Origin: Nocardioides acrostichi
GTDB lineage: Bacteria; Actinomycetota; Actinomycetes; Propionibacteriales; Nocardioidaceae
Assembly: GCF_015319165.1 (NCBI RefSeq)
Contig: NZ_JADIVZ010000001.1
Coordinates: 62,001-126,000 of the forward strand
DNA: 64,000 nt
Direction: 5' to 3'
Of this stretch, positions 9,760-19,832 are shown piece after piece. Under the pieces are notes generated by a model that saw nothing but the letters and a program-made list of their open reading frames with translations, was not told the origin of the DNA and ran no database searches. Both the position numbers and the translations under genes were made by a program. Position 1 is the stretch's first letter. Each line of letters opens with the position of its first letter.

Positions 9760-10512
9760 GTGGCCGGTTTCGACGACGTCGAGAGCATCTGGTCGGCTCG
9801 CCTGGGCAGCCTGCGCAACACCGTGCGCCAGCACCTCGTGCGCACACAGCTGCACGCTCACCTCGGTGCGGCCCACACCGTGCTCGACGTCGGGTGCGGT
9901 CAGGGCACGCAGGCCCTGGAGCTGGCCGCTGACGGGTGCGAGGTGATCGGAGTCGATCCCTCGGCGGACCTGCTGGCCCGGGCCACGGACGACGCACGGC
10001 GCCGCGGGCTCGCGCTGACCGTGCTCCCCGGCGTCCTCGACGACCTGGGTGCGCTGCTGCCCGGCCGCTCGTTCGACCTGGTCTGCGCCCACGGACTGCT
10101 GATGTACCTGCCGGACGCCGAGCAGGCGGTGGCGAGCCTCACCGCGATGGTGCGCCCGGGCGGTCTGCTGTCGTTCACGTTCCGCAACGTCGACGCGCTG
10201 GCGATGCGGCCCGGTCTGCGCGGCGACTGGGACGCCGCCCTGGCCGCCTTCGGCGCTCGCTCCTACGTCAACGAGCTCGGTGCCGATGCCTACGCGCACG
10301 GAATCGACGACGTCGCGGCGTGGTGCCAGGCCCTCGGACTGGCCGTCGAGGCCTGGTACGGCGTGCGGGTGCTCACCGACCCGGCGGACGCCGACGTGCC
10401 GGCCTCGTCGGTAGCCGACCTCGACGCCTGCCTGCGGGCCGAGGAGGAGGCCGGGCGCCGCGACCCCTACCGCCGACTGGGGTCGATGATCCATGTGGTC
10501 GCGCGGCGCTGA
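9760..10512 (+). CDS. SAM-dependent methyltransferase (class I)
   Basis: 250 residues. GTG 9760 is chosen because GGGAGG lies about eight bases upstream; an in-frame GTG at 9742 is the alternative. The SAM-binding motif I is VLDVGCGQGTQALELA, with the acidic end of strand 2 at GVDPS, and a motif IV-like FDLVCAHGLLMYL. The overall layout matches the Methyltransf_11/25 families and CmoM-like tRNA methyltransferases (the segment WSARLGSLRNTVRQ is reminiscent). The substrate is not determinable. It is convergent with the glycosyltransferase gene, 20 bp apart. Confidence 0.85.
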   Translation: MAGFDDVESIWSARLGSLRNTVRQHLVRTQLHAHLGAAHTVLDVGCGQGTQALELAADGCEVIGVDPSADLLARATDDARRRGLALTVLPGVLDDLGALLPGRSFDLVCAHGLLMYLPDAEQAVASLTAMVRPGGLLSFTFRNVDALAMRPGLRGDWDAALAAFGARSYVNELGADAYAHGIDDVAAWCQALGLAVEAWYGVRVLTDPADADVPASSVADLDACLRAEEEAGRRDPYRRLGSMIHVVARR

Positions 10513-10532
10513 GCCCGGGAGGCCGGCATGAG

Positions 10533-11732
10533 TCAGCGGGTGCGGAACACCCACAGCCTCATGGCCGCGAACCGCAGCACCGTCACGACCAGGTTGGCCG
10601 CGGTGAGCACGACGACCTCGGGTCCGCTGCCCCGCACCCCGAGAGCCTCGGCCGACCACAGCGCCGCGGTGGTGAGCCCGAGGCCGAACCCGAAGACCCC
10701 CAGCCCCCGCACCTGGTGCCGCCAGGCGTGTCGGCGTCCGCGCACGCCGAAGGTGAGTCGGCGGTTGGCCGCGGTGTTCGCGACGGCTGTGATCAGCAGG
10801 GCCAGCAGGTTCGCGGCGAATGCCGTCGTCAGCTGTCTCAAGCCCAGGTAGAGCACGGCGTAACCCAGGGTCGAGAGCACGCCGATGACGACGAACACCG
10901 CAAGCTGCGAGCCGAGGCGGCCGCTCCCCGCGGCGGCGCTCGTGCGCCCCAGCCGCTCACCGACCTCCGCCAGCGGCACCTCACCCCGCACCAGGGACCG
11001 GCCCAGCCGGGCCATGCCGCGCAGGTCGTCGATCGCCGTGCGCACGACGTCGACGCGGCTGTCGGGGTCATCGACCCAGTCGACGGGAACCTCGTGGATG
11101 CGCAACCCGGCCCGCTCGGCCAGCACCAACAGCTCGGTGTCGAAGAACCACGCGTCGTCGCGCACCAGCGGCAGCATCTCACGGGCGACGTCGGCCCGGA
11201 GGGCCTTGAACCCGCACTGGGCATCGGAGAACCGGGCACGCAGGGTGCTGCGCAACAGCAGGTTGTAACTGCGCGAGATGACCTCGCGCTTGGGGCCGCG
11301 CACGACCCGCGATCCGTGCCCCAGCCGGGTGCCGATCGCCAGGTCCGAGTGGCCACTGACCAGCGGCGCGACCAGGGGCAGCAAGGCGCTGAGATCGGTG
11401 GAGAGGTCGACGTCCATGTAGGCGAGCACCGCGGCGTCCGAGCTACGCCACGCCTGCTTGAGCGCCCGCCCACGACCCTTCTGGTCCAGGTGCACGACCC
11501 GGACGTCGTCGTACTCGTGCGCCAGCCGGTGCGCCAGTACCGCGGTGCCGTCGGTGCTGGCGTTGTCGGCGATCGTCACCCGCCACGACCACGGCAGCGT
11601 GGCCAGGTGGGCCCGCAGCCGCTCGACGCACGGCCCGAGGTCGACCTCCTCGTTGTAGACCGGCACGACCACCTCGAGGGTGACGGTCGCGGTGGAGGAG
11701 AAGGCCCGCTCGTGGGTCAGTGCCGCGGTCAT
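10533..11732 (-). CDS. GT2 glycosyltransferase fused to GtrA-like membrane domain
   Basis: 399 residues. Residues about 18-230 form a GT-A domain of the dolichyl/polyprenyl-phosphate glycosyltransferase type: VVPVYNEE at the nucleotide site, DNASTDGT, and the DxD-like DVDLSTD. Residues about 275-399 contain four hydrophobic helices of the GtrA/DPMS_2 type. Such proteins transfer a sugar from a nucleotide donor to a polyprenyl phosphate and may flip or anchor the product. The ATG overlaps the stop of the upstream GT-C gene (ATGA at 11729-11732). The likely logic is that this enzyme makes the polyprenyl-P-sugar that the GT-C partner then uses outside the membrane; this is inferred from family roles. 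Confidence 0.88.
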   Translation of the reverse strand: MTAALTHERAFSSTATVTLEVVVPVYNEEVDLGPCVERLRAHLATLPWSWRVTIADNASTDGTAVLAHRLAHEYDDVRVVHLDQKGRGRALKQAWRSSDAAVLAYMDVDLSTDLSALLPLVAPLVSGHSDLAIGTRLGHGSRVVRGPKREVISRSYNLLLRSTLRARFSDAQCGFKALRADVAREMLPLVRDDAWFFDTELLVLAERAGLRIHEVPVDWVDDPDSRVDVVRTAIDDLRGMARLGRSLVRGEVPLAEVGERLGRTSAAAGSGRLGSQLAVFVVIGVLSTLGYAVLYLGLRQLTTAFAANLLALLITAVANTAANRRLTFGVRGRRHAWRHQVRGLGVFGFGLGLTTAALWSAEALGVRGSGPEVVVLTAANLVVTVLRFAAMRLWVFRTR

Positions 11733-13837
11733 GACGCGCTCCCCGTGGTGAGGTCGTAGACGGTGACGCCGTCGACCGTGGTCGAGGTGAAGTTCTGCTC
11801 GACCCAGCTCGCGATCTCGCTGCTGGCGTTGCTGCCGCCCATCGACTGACCGAAGCCGCTGCCGCCGATGAAGTAGTGGATCTCACCGGCCGCGACGTAG
11901 GCCTTGAACTGCGCCAGTGTGGGGCTGGGGTCGGAGCCGTTGAAGCCGCCGATCGCCATCACCGGGTCGCCCGAGGCCAGCTGGTAGCCCGACGCCGTGT
12001 TCGAGCCGACGGCCGCCGCCACCCAGGTGTAGGACGACGCGTCCTGGGTGAGCAGCGAGAGCATCGTGGAGCTCACCTCGCTGGTGCTCAGCAGGCCGCC
12101 CATTCCTCCGCCGCCGGTGCCACCGGTCGGTCCGCCGGTCGTGCCGCCGGTCGGTCCGCCGGTCGTGCCGCCGGTCGTGCCGCCGGCCGGTCCGCCGGTC
12201 TGCCCGCCCGCCTGACCCATCTGCGCAGGAGGTGTGCCCATGCCGCCTGGGCCGCCGCCCGTGTGACCACCGGGGCCGCCCCTGCTGCTCGACACGGTCG
12301 GTCCGGCCGAGGGGATCGAGCCGGTGTGCGGGGTGGCCGCGGTGTCGATCGCGTAGGCGGCCGGGCCGGTCAGCCCGAGGATCAGCGCGGCGGCCAGGGC
12401 GCCGGCGGCGAGCCGGCTGGAGAGCCAGGGGAGGGCCACGAGCGCCACGGAGGTGAGGAGTCCGCCCACGAGCACGACCCACGAGAGCCACGGCACGAAG
12501 TCGCTGCTGCGCTGGAGGAGCAGGAACGAGGTGACGCAGGTCAGGGCCAGCACGAGCGGTGCGACGACGGAGGCGACCGGGGTGCGACGTCCTCGGGCGA
12601 GAAGGTGCACGCCGATGCCGACCAGGCCGGCGATCGCGGGCGCCAGCGCCACCGTGTAGTAGGCGTGGAAGATGCCGGCCATGAAGCTGAAGACGAGTCC
12701 GGTGACCAGCAGCCAGCTGCCCCACAGCAGCAAGGCGGCGCGGGTGGTGTCGGTGCGCGGACGCCGCCACGTGACGGCCAGCCCGAAGACCAGCAGCACC
12801 AGCGCGGTGGGCAGCAGCCAGGCGATCTGGCCGCCGATCTCGGAGTCGAAGAGGCGGGTGATGCCGGTGCTGCCCCACATGGAGCTCCCACCCCCGCCAC
12901 CTCCGCCGCCACCGCCGACCGACCCGGTCTCGTCGCCGGTGAGCCGGCCGAAGCCGTTGTAGCCGAGCGTCAGCTCGAGGATCGAGTTGTCCTGCGAGCC
13001 GCCGATGTAGGGCCGCGAGTCGGCCGGCCACAGCGACACGATCGCCACCCACCAGCCGCCGGCGAGGACGAGCGCCGCCAGGCTGAGGAAGAGGTGCCCG
13101 ATCCGTCGACGGAGGCGGGGCGCGCCGCACACGAGGTAGACGAGGGCGAACGCCGGCAACACCAGGAACGCCTGGAGCATCTTGGCGAGGAACGCCAGTC
13201 CCACCAGGGCTCCGGCCAGCGACAGCCAGGCGCCCGGACGCCGCTGGTCGGGCTCGCTGGCGCGCAGCACCGAGGCCGCCGAGGCGACCAGGAGCAGCAC
13301 GAGCATCGCGTCGGGGTTGTCGAAGCGGAACATGAGCACGGCCACGGGTGTCAGAGCCATCACGGCGCCGGAGAGCAGCCCCGCAAGCGTCGATCCGGTC
13401 GCCCGGCGGATGCTGGCGGTGAGCACCCAGACGGCCAGCACGCCCTCGATCGCCTGCGGCACGAGGATCGACCACGAGGAGAGTCCGAAGAGGCGCACCG
13501 AGAGACCCATCGGCCACAGCGCGAGCGGCGTCTTGTCGACCGTGATGGAGTTCGCTGCGTCGGAGGAGCCGAAGAAGAAGGCCTTCCACGACTCCGACCC
13601 CGCCTGGGCGGCAGCGGCGTAGAAGCCGTTGGCCCAGCCCGAGGCGCCGAGGCCCCAGAGGTAGAGCAACGCGGTCGCGGCCAAGAGCCCCACGAGCAGC
13701 GGGCGGTAGCGGTCACGCGGCTGAGCCTCGGGCGGCGTACCGCCGGAAGTCGATCCGGAAGTCGACCCGGGGCTCGACCCGGGGCTCGACTCAGGATGAG
13801 GTGGGGTCGTCGATCGGGAGGGGGTCAACAGGCTCAT
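11729..13837 (-). CDS. ArnT/PMT-like GT-C glycosyltransferase (family 39)
   Basis: 702 residues from ATG 13837; further upstream the open frame is shadow. An N-terminal Pro/Ser/Thr-rich cytoplasmic stretch (about 40 residues) leads into about eleven membrane helices, with GT39-type features: an acidic first loop, KTPLALW and FRFDNPDA. A glycine run at about residues 305-316 and a Thr/Gly/Pro repeat at about 535-577 (from 12-15-bp DNA repeats near 12.1-12.2 kb) interrupt a C-terminal extracytoplasmic domain of about 120 residues that is typical of actinobacterial members. It should move a sugar from a polyprenyl-phosphate donor to a protein or glycolipid outside the membrane. It is the first gene of the operon with the GT2-GtrA protein. 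Confidence 0.85.
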   Translation of the reverse strand: MSLLTPSRSTTPPHPESSPGSSPGSTSGSTSGGTPPEAQPRDRYRPLLVGLLAATALLYLWGLGASGWANGFYAAAAQAGSESWKAFFFGSSDAANSITVDKTPLALWPMGLSVRLFGLSSWSILVPQAIEGVLAVWVLTASIRRATGSTLAGLLSGAVMALTPVAVLMFRFDNPDAMLVLLLVASAASVLRASEPDQRRPGAWLSLAGALVGLAFLAKMLQAFLVLPAFALVYLVCGAPRLRRRIGHLFLSLAALVLAGGWWVAIVSLWPADSRPYIGGSQDNSILELTLGYNGFGRLTGDETGSVGGGGGGGGGGSSMWGSTGITRLFDSEIGGQIAWLLPTALVLLVFGLAVTWRRPRTDTTRAALLLWGSWLLVTGLVFSFMAGIFHAYYTVALAPAIAGLVGIGVHLLARGRRTPVASVVAPLVLALTCVTSFLLLQRSSDFVPWLSWVVLVGGLLTSVALVALPWLSSRLAAGALAAALILGLTGPAAYAIDTAATPHTGSIPSAGPTVSSSRGGPGGHTGGGPGGMGTPPAQMGQAGGQTGGPAGGTTGGTTGGPTGGTTGGPTGGTGGGGMGGLLSTSEVSSTMLSLLTQDASSYTWVAAAVGSNTASGYQLASGDPVMAIGGFNGSDPSPTLAQFKAYVAAGEIHYFIGGSGFGQSMGGSNASSEIASWVEQNFTSTTVDGVTVYDLTTGSAS

Positions 13838-14047
13838 GCTCACCAGGTTCGGACGCCGCGTTGGCTGCCGGGTGTGCCATGGCTGTCGATTGCCTGTGCG
13901 CCCCGGCGCAGGCGCGCCCCGCCTCCACAGGTGCCGTTCGTGCAGCCGTCGTGCACAGGTCGGTTCCGCGCGGCTCGCCGGGCCGCGAGACGACGGGAGG
14001 CTGGGGCGCGTGCCCGGCGGACGGTCCGCCGGCGGTGAGGAGGAGCC

Positions 14048-14467
14048 GTGCTCAACGAGACGGTGGTGACCCTTCAGGGGTGGGTCGGCAGTCAGGTCGC
14101 GCTGCGGCAGGCCGGCGAGGCGGCGGTGGCGAGCTTCCGGGTGGCCTGCACCCCGCGGCGGTTCAACCGACGCACGGGGGAGTGGGTCGACGGGACGACC
14201 CAGTGGTACACGGTCAACGCCTGGCGAGGCCTGGCCGACACCTGTGCGGCTTCGCTGCGCAGCGGTGACCCGGTGCTGGTGCACGGCAGGCTGTCGGTGC
14301 ACACCTGGGTGAACTCCTCGGGGGTCGAGGTCACCGGCTACGAGGTCGAGGCCCAGCTGGTCGGGCATGACCTGAACCGCGGCACCTCGTCCTTCACCCG
14401 CACCCAGCGCCAGGAGCAGCCGGCCGGGGTCGGGGACCGACCACGATCCGATGGCGCGGCGGCCTGA
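14048..14467 (+). CDS. Single-stranded DNA-binding protein paralogue
   Basis: 139 residues. The GTG is preceded by GAGGAG at good spacing. The OB-fold core is recognisable: NETVVTLQGWVG, ASFRVACTPRRF, QWYTVNAWRGLAD and GDPVLVHGRL. The usual acidic C-terminal tip (DDDIPF-like) that recruits partners is absent; the tail ends GDRPRSDGAAA. It stands alone rather than between rpsF and rpsR, so it is probably the second actinobacterial SSB, like Streptomyces SsbB or SSBb of mycobacteria, acting in recombination, DNA uptake or stress. It binds ssDNA as an oligomer; lack of the tip implies a non-replicative role (inference). Confidence 0.88.
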   Translation: MLNETVVTLQGWVGSQVALRQAGEAAVASFRVACTPRRFNRRTGEWVDGTTQWYTVNAWRGLADTCAASLRSGDPVLVHGRLSVHTWVNSSGVEVTGYEVEAQLVGHDLNRGTSSFTRTQRQEQPAGVGDRPRSDGAAA

Positions 14468-14498
14468 CGCCACTTCGTCCCTCGGGCGAGCCGGTCGG

Positions 14499-14504
14499 TA
14501 GGCT
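14499..14504 (+). promoter_or_regulatory. Possible -10 element of ettA
   Basis: TAGGCT, eight bases before the ATG at 14513. Spacing suggests a leaderless or near-leaderless transcript. There is no obvious Shine-Dalgarno between it and the ATG. Confidence 0.4.
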
Positions 14505-14512
14505 CGCTGACC

Positions 14513-16195
<1,683 letters not shown>

Positions 16196-16210
16196 CCACC
16201 CGCGCTTCGC

Positions 16211-16364
16211 TGACCCGTCGCTAGTTTTCAAGTGACCCGTCGCTAGTTTCCGACTGACCTGCCACGAGTTTTCAGCGCCTGAAAAACGTGGCAGGTCACC
16301 TGCAAAAACGTGGCAGGTCACCGGAAAACTGGCGACGGCTCACCTGAAAAGACGTGGCAGGTCA
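16211..16364. repeat. Bidirectional array of seven 20-bp units on a 22-bp period
   Basis: Seven copies of a unit with consensus TGACC(C/T)G(T/C)C(G/A)C(T/G)AGTTTTCA lie end to end. Three are forward (starting 16211, 16233, 16255) and four reverse (16280-16298, 16301-16320, 16323-16342, 16345-16364), at 21-25 bp steps. Two sequence types alternate (CCGTCGCTAG and CTGCCACG cores). Units 3 and 4 face each other as a near-perfect 18-bp hairpin that could terminate ettA and marR transcripts. The last unit supplies the TGA stop of the MarR gene. No spacers, no ORF. Confidence 0.85.
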
Positions 16365-16871
16365 GCGGATCTCGGATTCCGGGCAGTCCGGCACGAGCTG
16401 ATCGGCGACGGCGTCCATCACCTCGCCGAGGGTCTGGAGTTGGGTGGGCGACATCAGGTCGACCAGGTGACGGCGTACGCCCTCGACGTGCACCGGGGCG
16501 GCGCGACGCAGCAGGTCGACGCCGTCGACGGTGAGCAGGCAGTCGATGCCGCGGCCGTCATCGCACGACTTCACGCGATCGACCAGGCCGGCCTTCTGGA
16601 GCCGGCTCACGGTGTGGGTCACGCGGCTGCGTGAGTGCGCCATGGCGTCGGCGAGCTGGGCCATCCGCAGCCGCAGCCCCTCGGCCTCCGAGAGCCGCAC
16701 CAAGATCTCGTACTCCGGCATCGAGAGGTCGAAGGCGGCCCGCAGCTCTTCGTCGAGCCGGCCGAAGAGCAGGGTGCTACCCAGCACGAGCGCACGCCAG
16801 GCGTGTTGCTCGGTCTCGTCGAGCCAGCGCGGCTCCGCCTCGGGCGGGTCGGGTACGAGTTGCAGCTTCAC
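16362..16871 (-). CDS. MarR-family transcriptional regulator
   Basis: 169 residues from GTG 16871. This start lies exactly six bases after a TATCGT hexamer, a leaderless arrangement, and begins MKLQLVPD. Residues about 50-125 form the winged helix: LSMPEYEILVRLSEA, then the recognition region MAQLADAMAHSRSRVTHTVSRLQKAGLV, and the wing with DGRGIDCLLT. MarR dimers usually repress a nearby gene and respond to small aromatic or lipid ligands. Likely targets are itself or the thiolase gene just upstream on the same strand (75 bp and a terminator away); this is inference. Its stop codon lies inside the 22-bp repeat array. Confidence 0.88.
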   Translation of the reverse strand: MKLQLVPDPPEAEPRWLDETEQHAWRALVLGSTLLFGRLDEELRAAFDLSMPEYEILVRLSEAEGLRLRMAQLADAMAHSRSRVTHTVSRLQKAGLVDRVKSCDDGRGIDCLLTVDGVDLLRRAAPVHVEGVRRHLVDLMSPTQLQTLGEVMDAVADQLVPDCPESEIR

Positions 16872-16877
16872 GCCCCC

Positions 16878-16883
16878 ACGATA
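16878..16883 (-). promoter_or_regulatory. -10 element, leaderless-type promoter of the MarR gene
   Basis: TATCGT on the minus strand, followed by GGGGGC and the GTG at 16871. This fixes the start well downstream of the longest open frame. Confidence 0.55.
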
Positions 16884-16886
16884 GAA

Positions 16887-16922
16887 CGCCCGCGCCGGCC
16901 CCGGGTGGGGCCGGCGCGGGCG
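16887..16922 (-). terminator. Strong hairpin downstream of thiolase
   Basis: A perfect 16-bp GC-only inverted repeat (16887-16902 with 16907-16922, four-base loop GGGT) lies between the thiolase stop and the MarR promoter on the minus strand. There is no U-tract, as is common for actinobacterial terminators. Confidence 0.7.
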
Positions 16923-16944
16923 TCGGTGCTCGAGACGACCAGCG

Positions 16945-18162
16945 TCAGGCCATGCGCTCCAAGATGAGCGCCATGCCCTGGCCGCCACCGACGCACATGG
17001 TGATGAGGCCGGTGGACTTGTCGTGCCAGTCCAGGCTGTTGATCAGCGTGTTCTGGAGCCGGGCGCCGGTCATGCCGAACGGGTGACCGACGGCGATCGC
17101 GCCACCGTTGACGTTGAGCCGGTCGAGGTCGATGCCGAGATCCTGGTAGGAGGGCACCACCTGCGCCGCGAATGCCTCGTTGATCTCGACGAGGTCGATG
17201 TCGCCGATGCTCATGTTCGCGTGCGCCAGCGCACGCTGGGTGGCCTCGACCGGGCCGAGGCCCATGATCTCGGGCGAGAGCCCGGAGACGCCGGTCGACA
17301 CGATCCGCGCCAGCGGGGTCAGGCCCAGCTCCTTGGCCTTGGTGTCACTCATGATGACCACCGCGGCGGCGCCGTCGTTGAGGGCGCAGCAGTTGCCGGC
17401 AGTCACGACGCCACCGGGGCGGAACACCGGGTCGAGGCCGGCGATCTTCTCGTAGGTGACCCCGGCGCGCGGCCCGTCGTCCGCGGTGACGACCGTGCCG
17501 TCGGGCGTCTCGACGGGTGTGATCTCGCGCTCCCAGAAGCCGTTGTCGATGGCCTTCTCGGCGAGGTTCTGCGAACGCACGCCGAACTCGTCGAGCTCCT
17601 TGCGGTCGAGCCCACGAAGCGTCGCCACGTTCTCGGCGGTCTGGCCCATCGCGATGTAGACGTCGGGCACCAGACCCTGCTCACGCGGATCGGTCCAAGG
17701 GATGTTGCCCTGAGCCGTCTCCTCGGTGCGCTTCTCGGCGTCGGCGAACAGCGGGTTCTTGGTGTCGGGCCAGTGGTCGGAGGTGCCCTTCGCGAACCGC
17801 GACACGGTCTCGACCCCGGCCGACACGAACACGTCGCCCTCGCCGGCCTTGATGGCGTGGAAGGCCATCCGGGTCGTCTGCACGGACGACGCGCAGTAAC
17901 GGGTGGTGGTGGCGCCGGGCACCGAATCGAGGCCCATCAGCGTGGTCACGATCCGTGCCATGTTGTTGCCCGACTCACCGCCGGGCAGCCCGACGCCGAG
18001 GTAGAGGTCGTCGATCGTGGCGGGGTCGAGGGCCGGGATCTTGTCGAGGGCGGCCCGCACGATCGTCGCGGTCAGGTCGTCAGGACGCAGATCCTTCAGC
18101 GAACCCTTGTTCGCGCGCCCGATGGGGCTCCGGGCGACGGAGACGATGACTGCTTCAGGCAT
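16945..18162 (-). CDS. Acetyl-CoA C-acyltransferase (thiolase)
   Basis: 405 residues, full length for FadA-type thiolases. The nucleophilic Cys is at about residue 90 (RYCASSVQT), the HNEAFA-like motif appears as EINEAFA, the catalytic His is in GHPFGMTGAR and the second Cys is in CVGGGQG. It should cleave 3-ketoacyl-CoA with CoA in beta-oxidation, or run the reverse condensation. Sequence style (SVARSPIGRANKGSL at the N-terminus, GLPGGESGNNMAR) matches the actinobacterial FadA group. It is probably monocistronic: a hairpin follows and the divergent thioesterase gene begins 122 bp away, which may share fatty-acid metabolism. Confidence 0.93.
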   Translation of the reverse strand: MPEAVIVSVARSPIGRANKGSLKDLRPDDLTATIVRAALDKIPALDPATIDDLYLGVGLPGGESGNNMARIVTTLMGLDSVPGATTTRYCASSVQTTRMAFHAIKAGEGDVFVSAGVETVSRFAKGTSDHWPDTKNPLFADAEKRTEETAQGNIPWTDPREQGLVPDVYIAMGQTAENVATLRGLDRKELDEFGVRSQNLAEKAIDNGFWEREITPVETPDGTVVTADDGPRAGVTYEKIAGLDPVFRPGGVVTAGNCCALNDGAAAVVIMSDTKAKELGLTPLARIVSTGVSGLSPEIMGLGPVEATQRALAHANMSIGDIDLVEINEAFAAQVVPSYQDLGIDLDRLNVNGGAIAVGHPFGMTGARLQNTLINSLDWHDKSTGLITMCVGGGQGMALILERMA

Positions 18163-18284
18163 GGCTGACCAACTCTCTTCTCTGGTCTCTTCTCGGGTGG
18201 ACCGTCACGAACCCTAGCCCCCGAAGACATGTGTCTCGTGGGTGGTCGTGGTCACACCGGCCGGGGATGCGACGATCGACGGCG

Positions 18285-19199
18285 ATGCGACACGTCTACG
18301 AGTGCCCGATGAGGTGGGCCGACCTCGATCTGCTGGGGCACGTCAACAACGCGGTGTACGGCGACTACCTCCAGGAAGCACGGATCGACATGATCCGGAC
18401 CCTGGGGGCGAGCCATGCCACGGAGGCCACGTCGGAGGCCGACGGCCTGGTGGTGGTGCGCACTCGGGTCGACTACCTCAGGCCACTGCTCTTCCGGCTG
18501 GGCACGGTGCGGGTCGAGACCTATGTCGAGGAGATCCGACCGGCCACGTTCACCCTGGCCTACGAGGTCGTCGACGACCCCGCCCACGGTGGACCGGGCG
18601 ATGACCGCATCGTCTACGTGCGCGCCCGCACGGTCCTCACGCCGTTCCGGTTCGCCTCCGAGACCCCGCGCCGGCTCACCGACGAGGAGCGGGCCCGGCT
18701 GGAGCCGTACCTCGAGCCGGGCCAGGAGCCGCGCACACCCGCTGTGGCCCCGGCCTCCGGGCAGCGCAGCGCACCGGGACACCTGCGGGTGCCGGTGCGC
18801 TTCAGCGACGTCGACGCCTACGGCCACGTCAACAACGTGACCTACCTCGAGTACCTCCAGGAGGGCCGGATCGAGCTGATCGGGCGGTTGTGGGGTGCCG
18901 CCCCGGGTGCACCGGCGGAGCAGGGTCGACCCGGCCCGGCGCTGGTGGTGGCGCGCGCCGAGCTCGACTACCGGGTGCCGATGGTCCCGCGCGCCGAGCC
19001 GTACGACGTGCACACGACCATCGAGCGCATCGGCCGGACGTCGATGACGTTCGGCACCGAGATCGTCGACGCGACGGGCGAGGCGGAGACCTGCTGCGCG
19101 CGTGGCCGCGTGGTGGTGGTGTTCGTCGATCGCGTCACGGGCCGGCCCGTGCAGCCGGACGAGGAGGATCTGCGCCCGCTGCGTGAGCTGGGCAGCTGA
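18285..19199 (+). CDS. Acyl-CoA thioesterase with two hotdog domains
   Basis: 304 residues from ATG 18285; an earlier in-frame ATG at 18267 is possible. Two tandem 4HBT hotdog domains are clear from the duplicated motif RWADLDLLGHVNN (about residue 9) and RFSDVDAYGHVNN (about 172), each followed by Y.(D/E)YLQE.RI(D/E), with the catalytic Asp in the D-xxGHVNN context. A double-hotdog polypeptide hydrolyses acyl-CoA to free acid and CoA. It diverges from the thiolase gene, so the pair may balance CoA pools during fatty-acid breakdown. It converges on the sigma factor gene with 15 bp between stops. Confidence 0.9.
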   Translation: MRHVYECPMRWADLDLLGHVNNAVYGDYLQEARIDMIRTLGASHATEATSEADGLVVVRTRVDYLRPLLFRLGTVRVETYVEEIRPATFTLAYEVVDDPAHGGPGDDRIVYVRARTVLTPFRFASETPRRLTDEERARLEPYLEPGQEPRTPAVAPASGQRSAPGHLRVPVRFSDVDAYGHVNNVTYLEYLQEGRIELIGRLWGAAPGAPAEQGRPGPALVVARAELDYRVPMVPRAEPYDVHTTIERIGRTSMTFGTEIVDATGEAETCCARGRVVVVFVDRVTGRPVQPDEEDLRPLRELGS

Positions 19200-19214
19200 C
19201 CCCTACAGCCCGGC

Positions 19215-19832
19215 TCAGCCGGCCTCGAGCTGGGTCCGCAACCGCTGGAGCCCGCGGTGGCGGGCGACACGCGCCGTCCCTCGACGGATGCCGAGGGCGC
19301 TGGCCGCGCCGTCGATCCCCAGATCGAGCACCTCGGAGACCAACAGCACGTCGCGTTCGCGCTGCGGCAGGCCCTCGAGCCGGGCGAGGGCCGCATCCAA
19401 CTGCTCGGTGTCGACATGCGCGGCGGGACTCACGCCGTCGGCCTCCGGTCGGTCGGTGGGTGCGGTGCTGCGTCGAGCCGATCGACGGTGCGTGTTGAGC
19501 GCGATCTTGCGCGCCACCCCGAACAGCCAGCCGCCGAACTCGTCGTCGTCGCCGTCGAAGTGGGCGATGCGCCGGGCCGCGACCAGCCAGGCCTCGTGGG
19601 CGACGTCGTCGGCATCGATCGCGGCGTCGCCCAGCGGGCGGGCGCGCAACCAGAGCAGCAGCCGGCCCGCGTGTCGCGCATACAGTTCGCGCCACGCGGC
19701 GGACTCACCACGCGCAGCGGCCGCCACGAGGGCGGCTGGGGCCTCGAGGAGGGCGTCGGTGGGGTCTGTGTGGGGGAGAGTCGGAGGCGGATCCGGCTGA
19801 TCGGGCCGGTTCTCCTCGGCGTCCGGGATCAC
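19215..19832 (-). CDS. ECF-family RNA polymerase sigma factor
   Basis: 205 residues. The GTG at 19832 overlaps the stop of the upstream gene (GTGA), so the two are translationally coupled. Region 2 spans about 40-110 (ELYARHAGRLLLWLRAR, then DVAHEAWLVAARRIAHF and GWLFGVARKIALNTHRRSARR); region 4 spans about 145-205 (ALARLEGLPQRERDVLLVSEVLDLGIDGAASALGI with RRGTARVARHRGLQRLR as recognition helix). It directs RNA polymerase to a specialised regulon, unidentified here. No zinc-finger anti-sigma gene follows; instead a single-pass membrane protein is encoded just upstream in the same operon. Confidence 0.88.
   Translation of the reverse strand: MIPDAEENRPDQPDPPPTLPHTDPTDALLEAPAALVAAAARGESAAWRELYARHAGRLLLWLRARPLGDAAIDADDVAHEAWLVAARRIAHFDGDDDEFGGWLFGVARKIALNTHRRSARRSTAPTDRPEADGVSPAAHVDTEQLDAALARLEGLPQRERDVLLVSEVLDLGIDGAASALGIRRGTARVARHRGLQRLRTQLEAG

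Noticed and set aside
11876..14038. A 720-codon plus-strand frame opposite the GT39 gene
   Set aside because: Low-complexity Arg/Gly/Glu/His translation, no hydrophobic pattern, fully antisense to a clear membrane glycosyltransferase.
13838..14047. Possible small gene or riboswitch between the GT39 and SSB genes
   Set aside because: No ORF with a ribosome site and no conserved-looking fold; I see only ordinary divergent promoter-type DNA.
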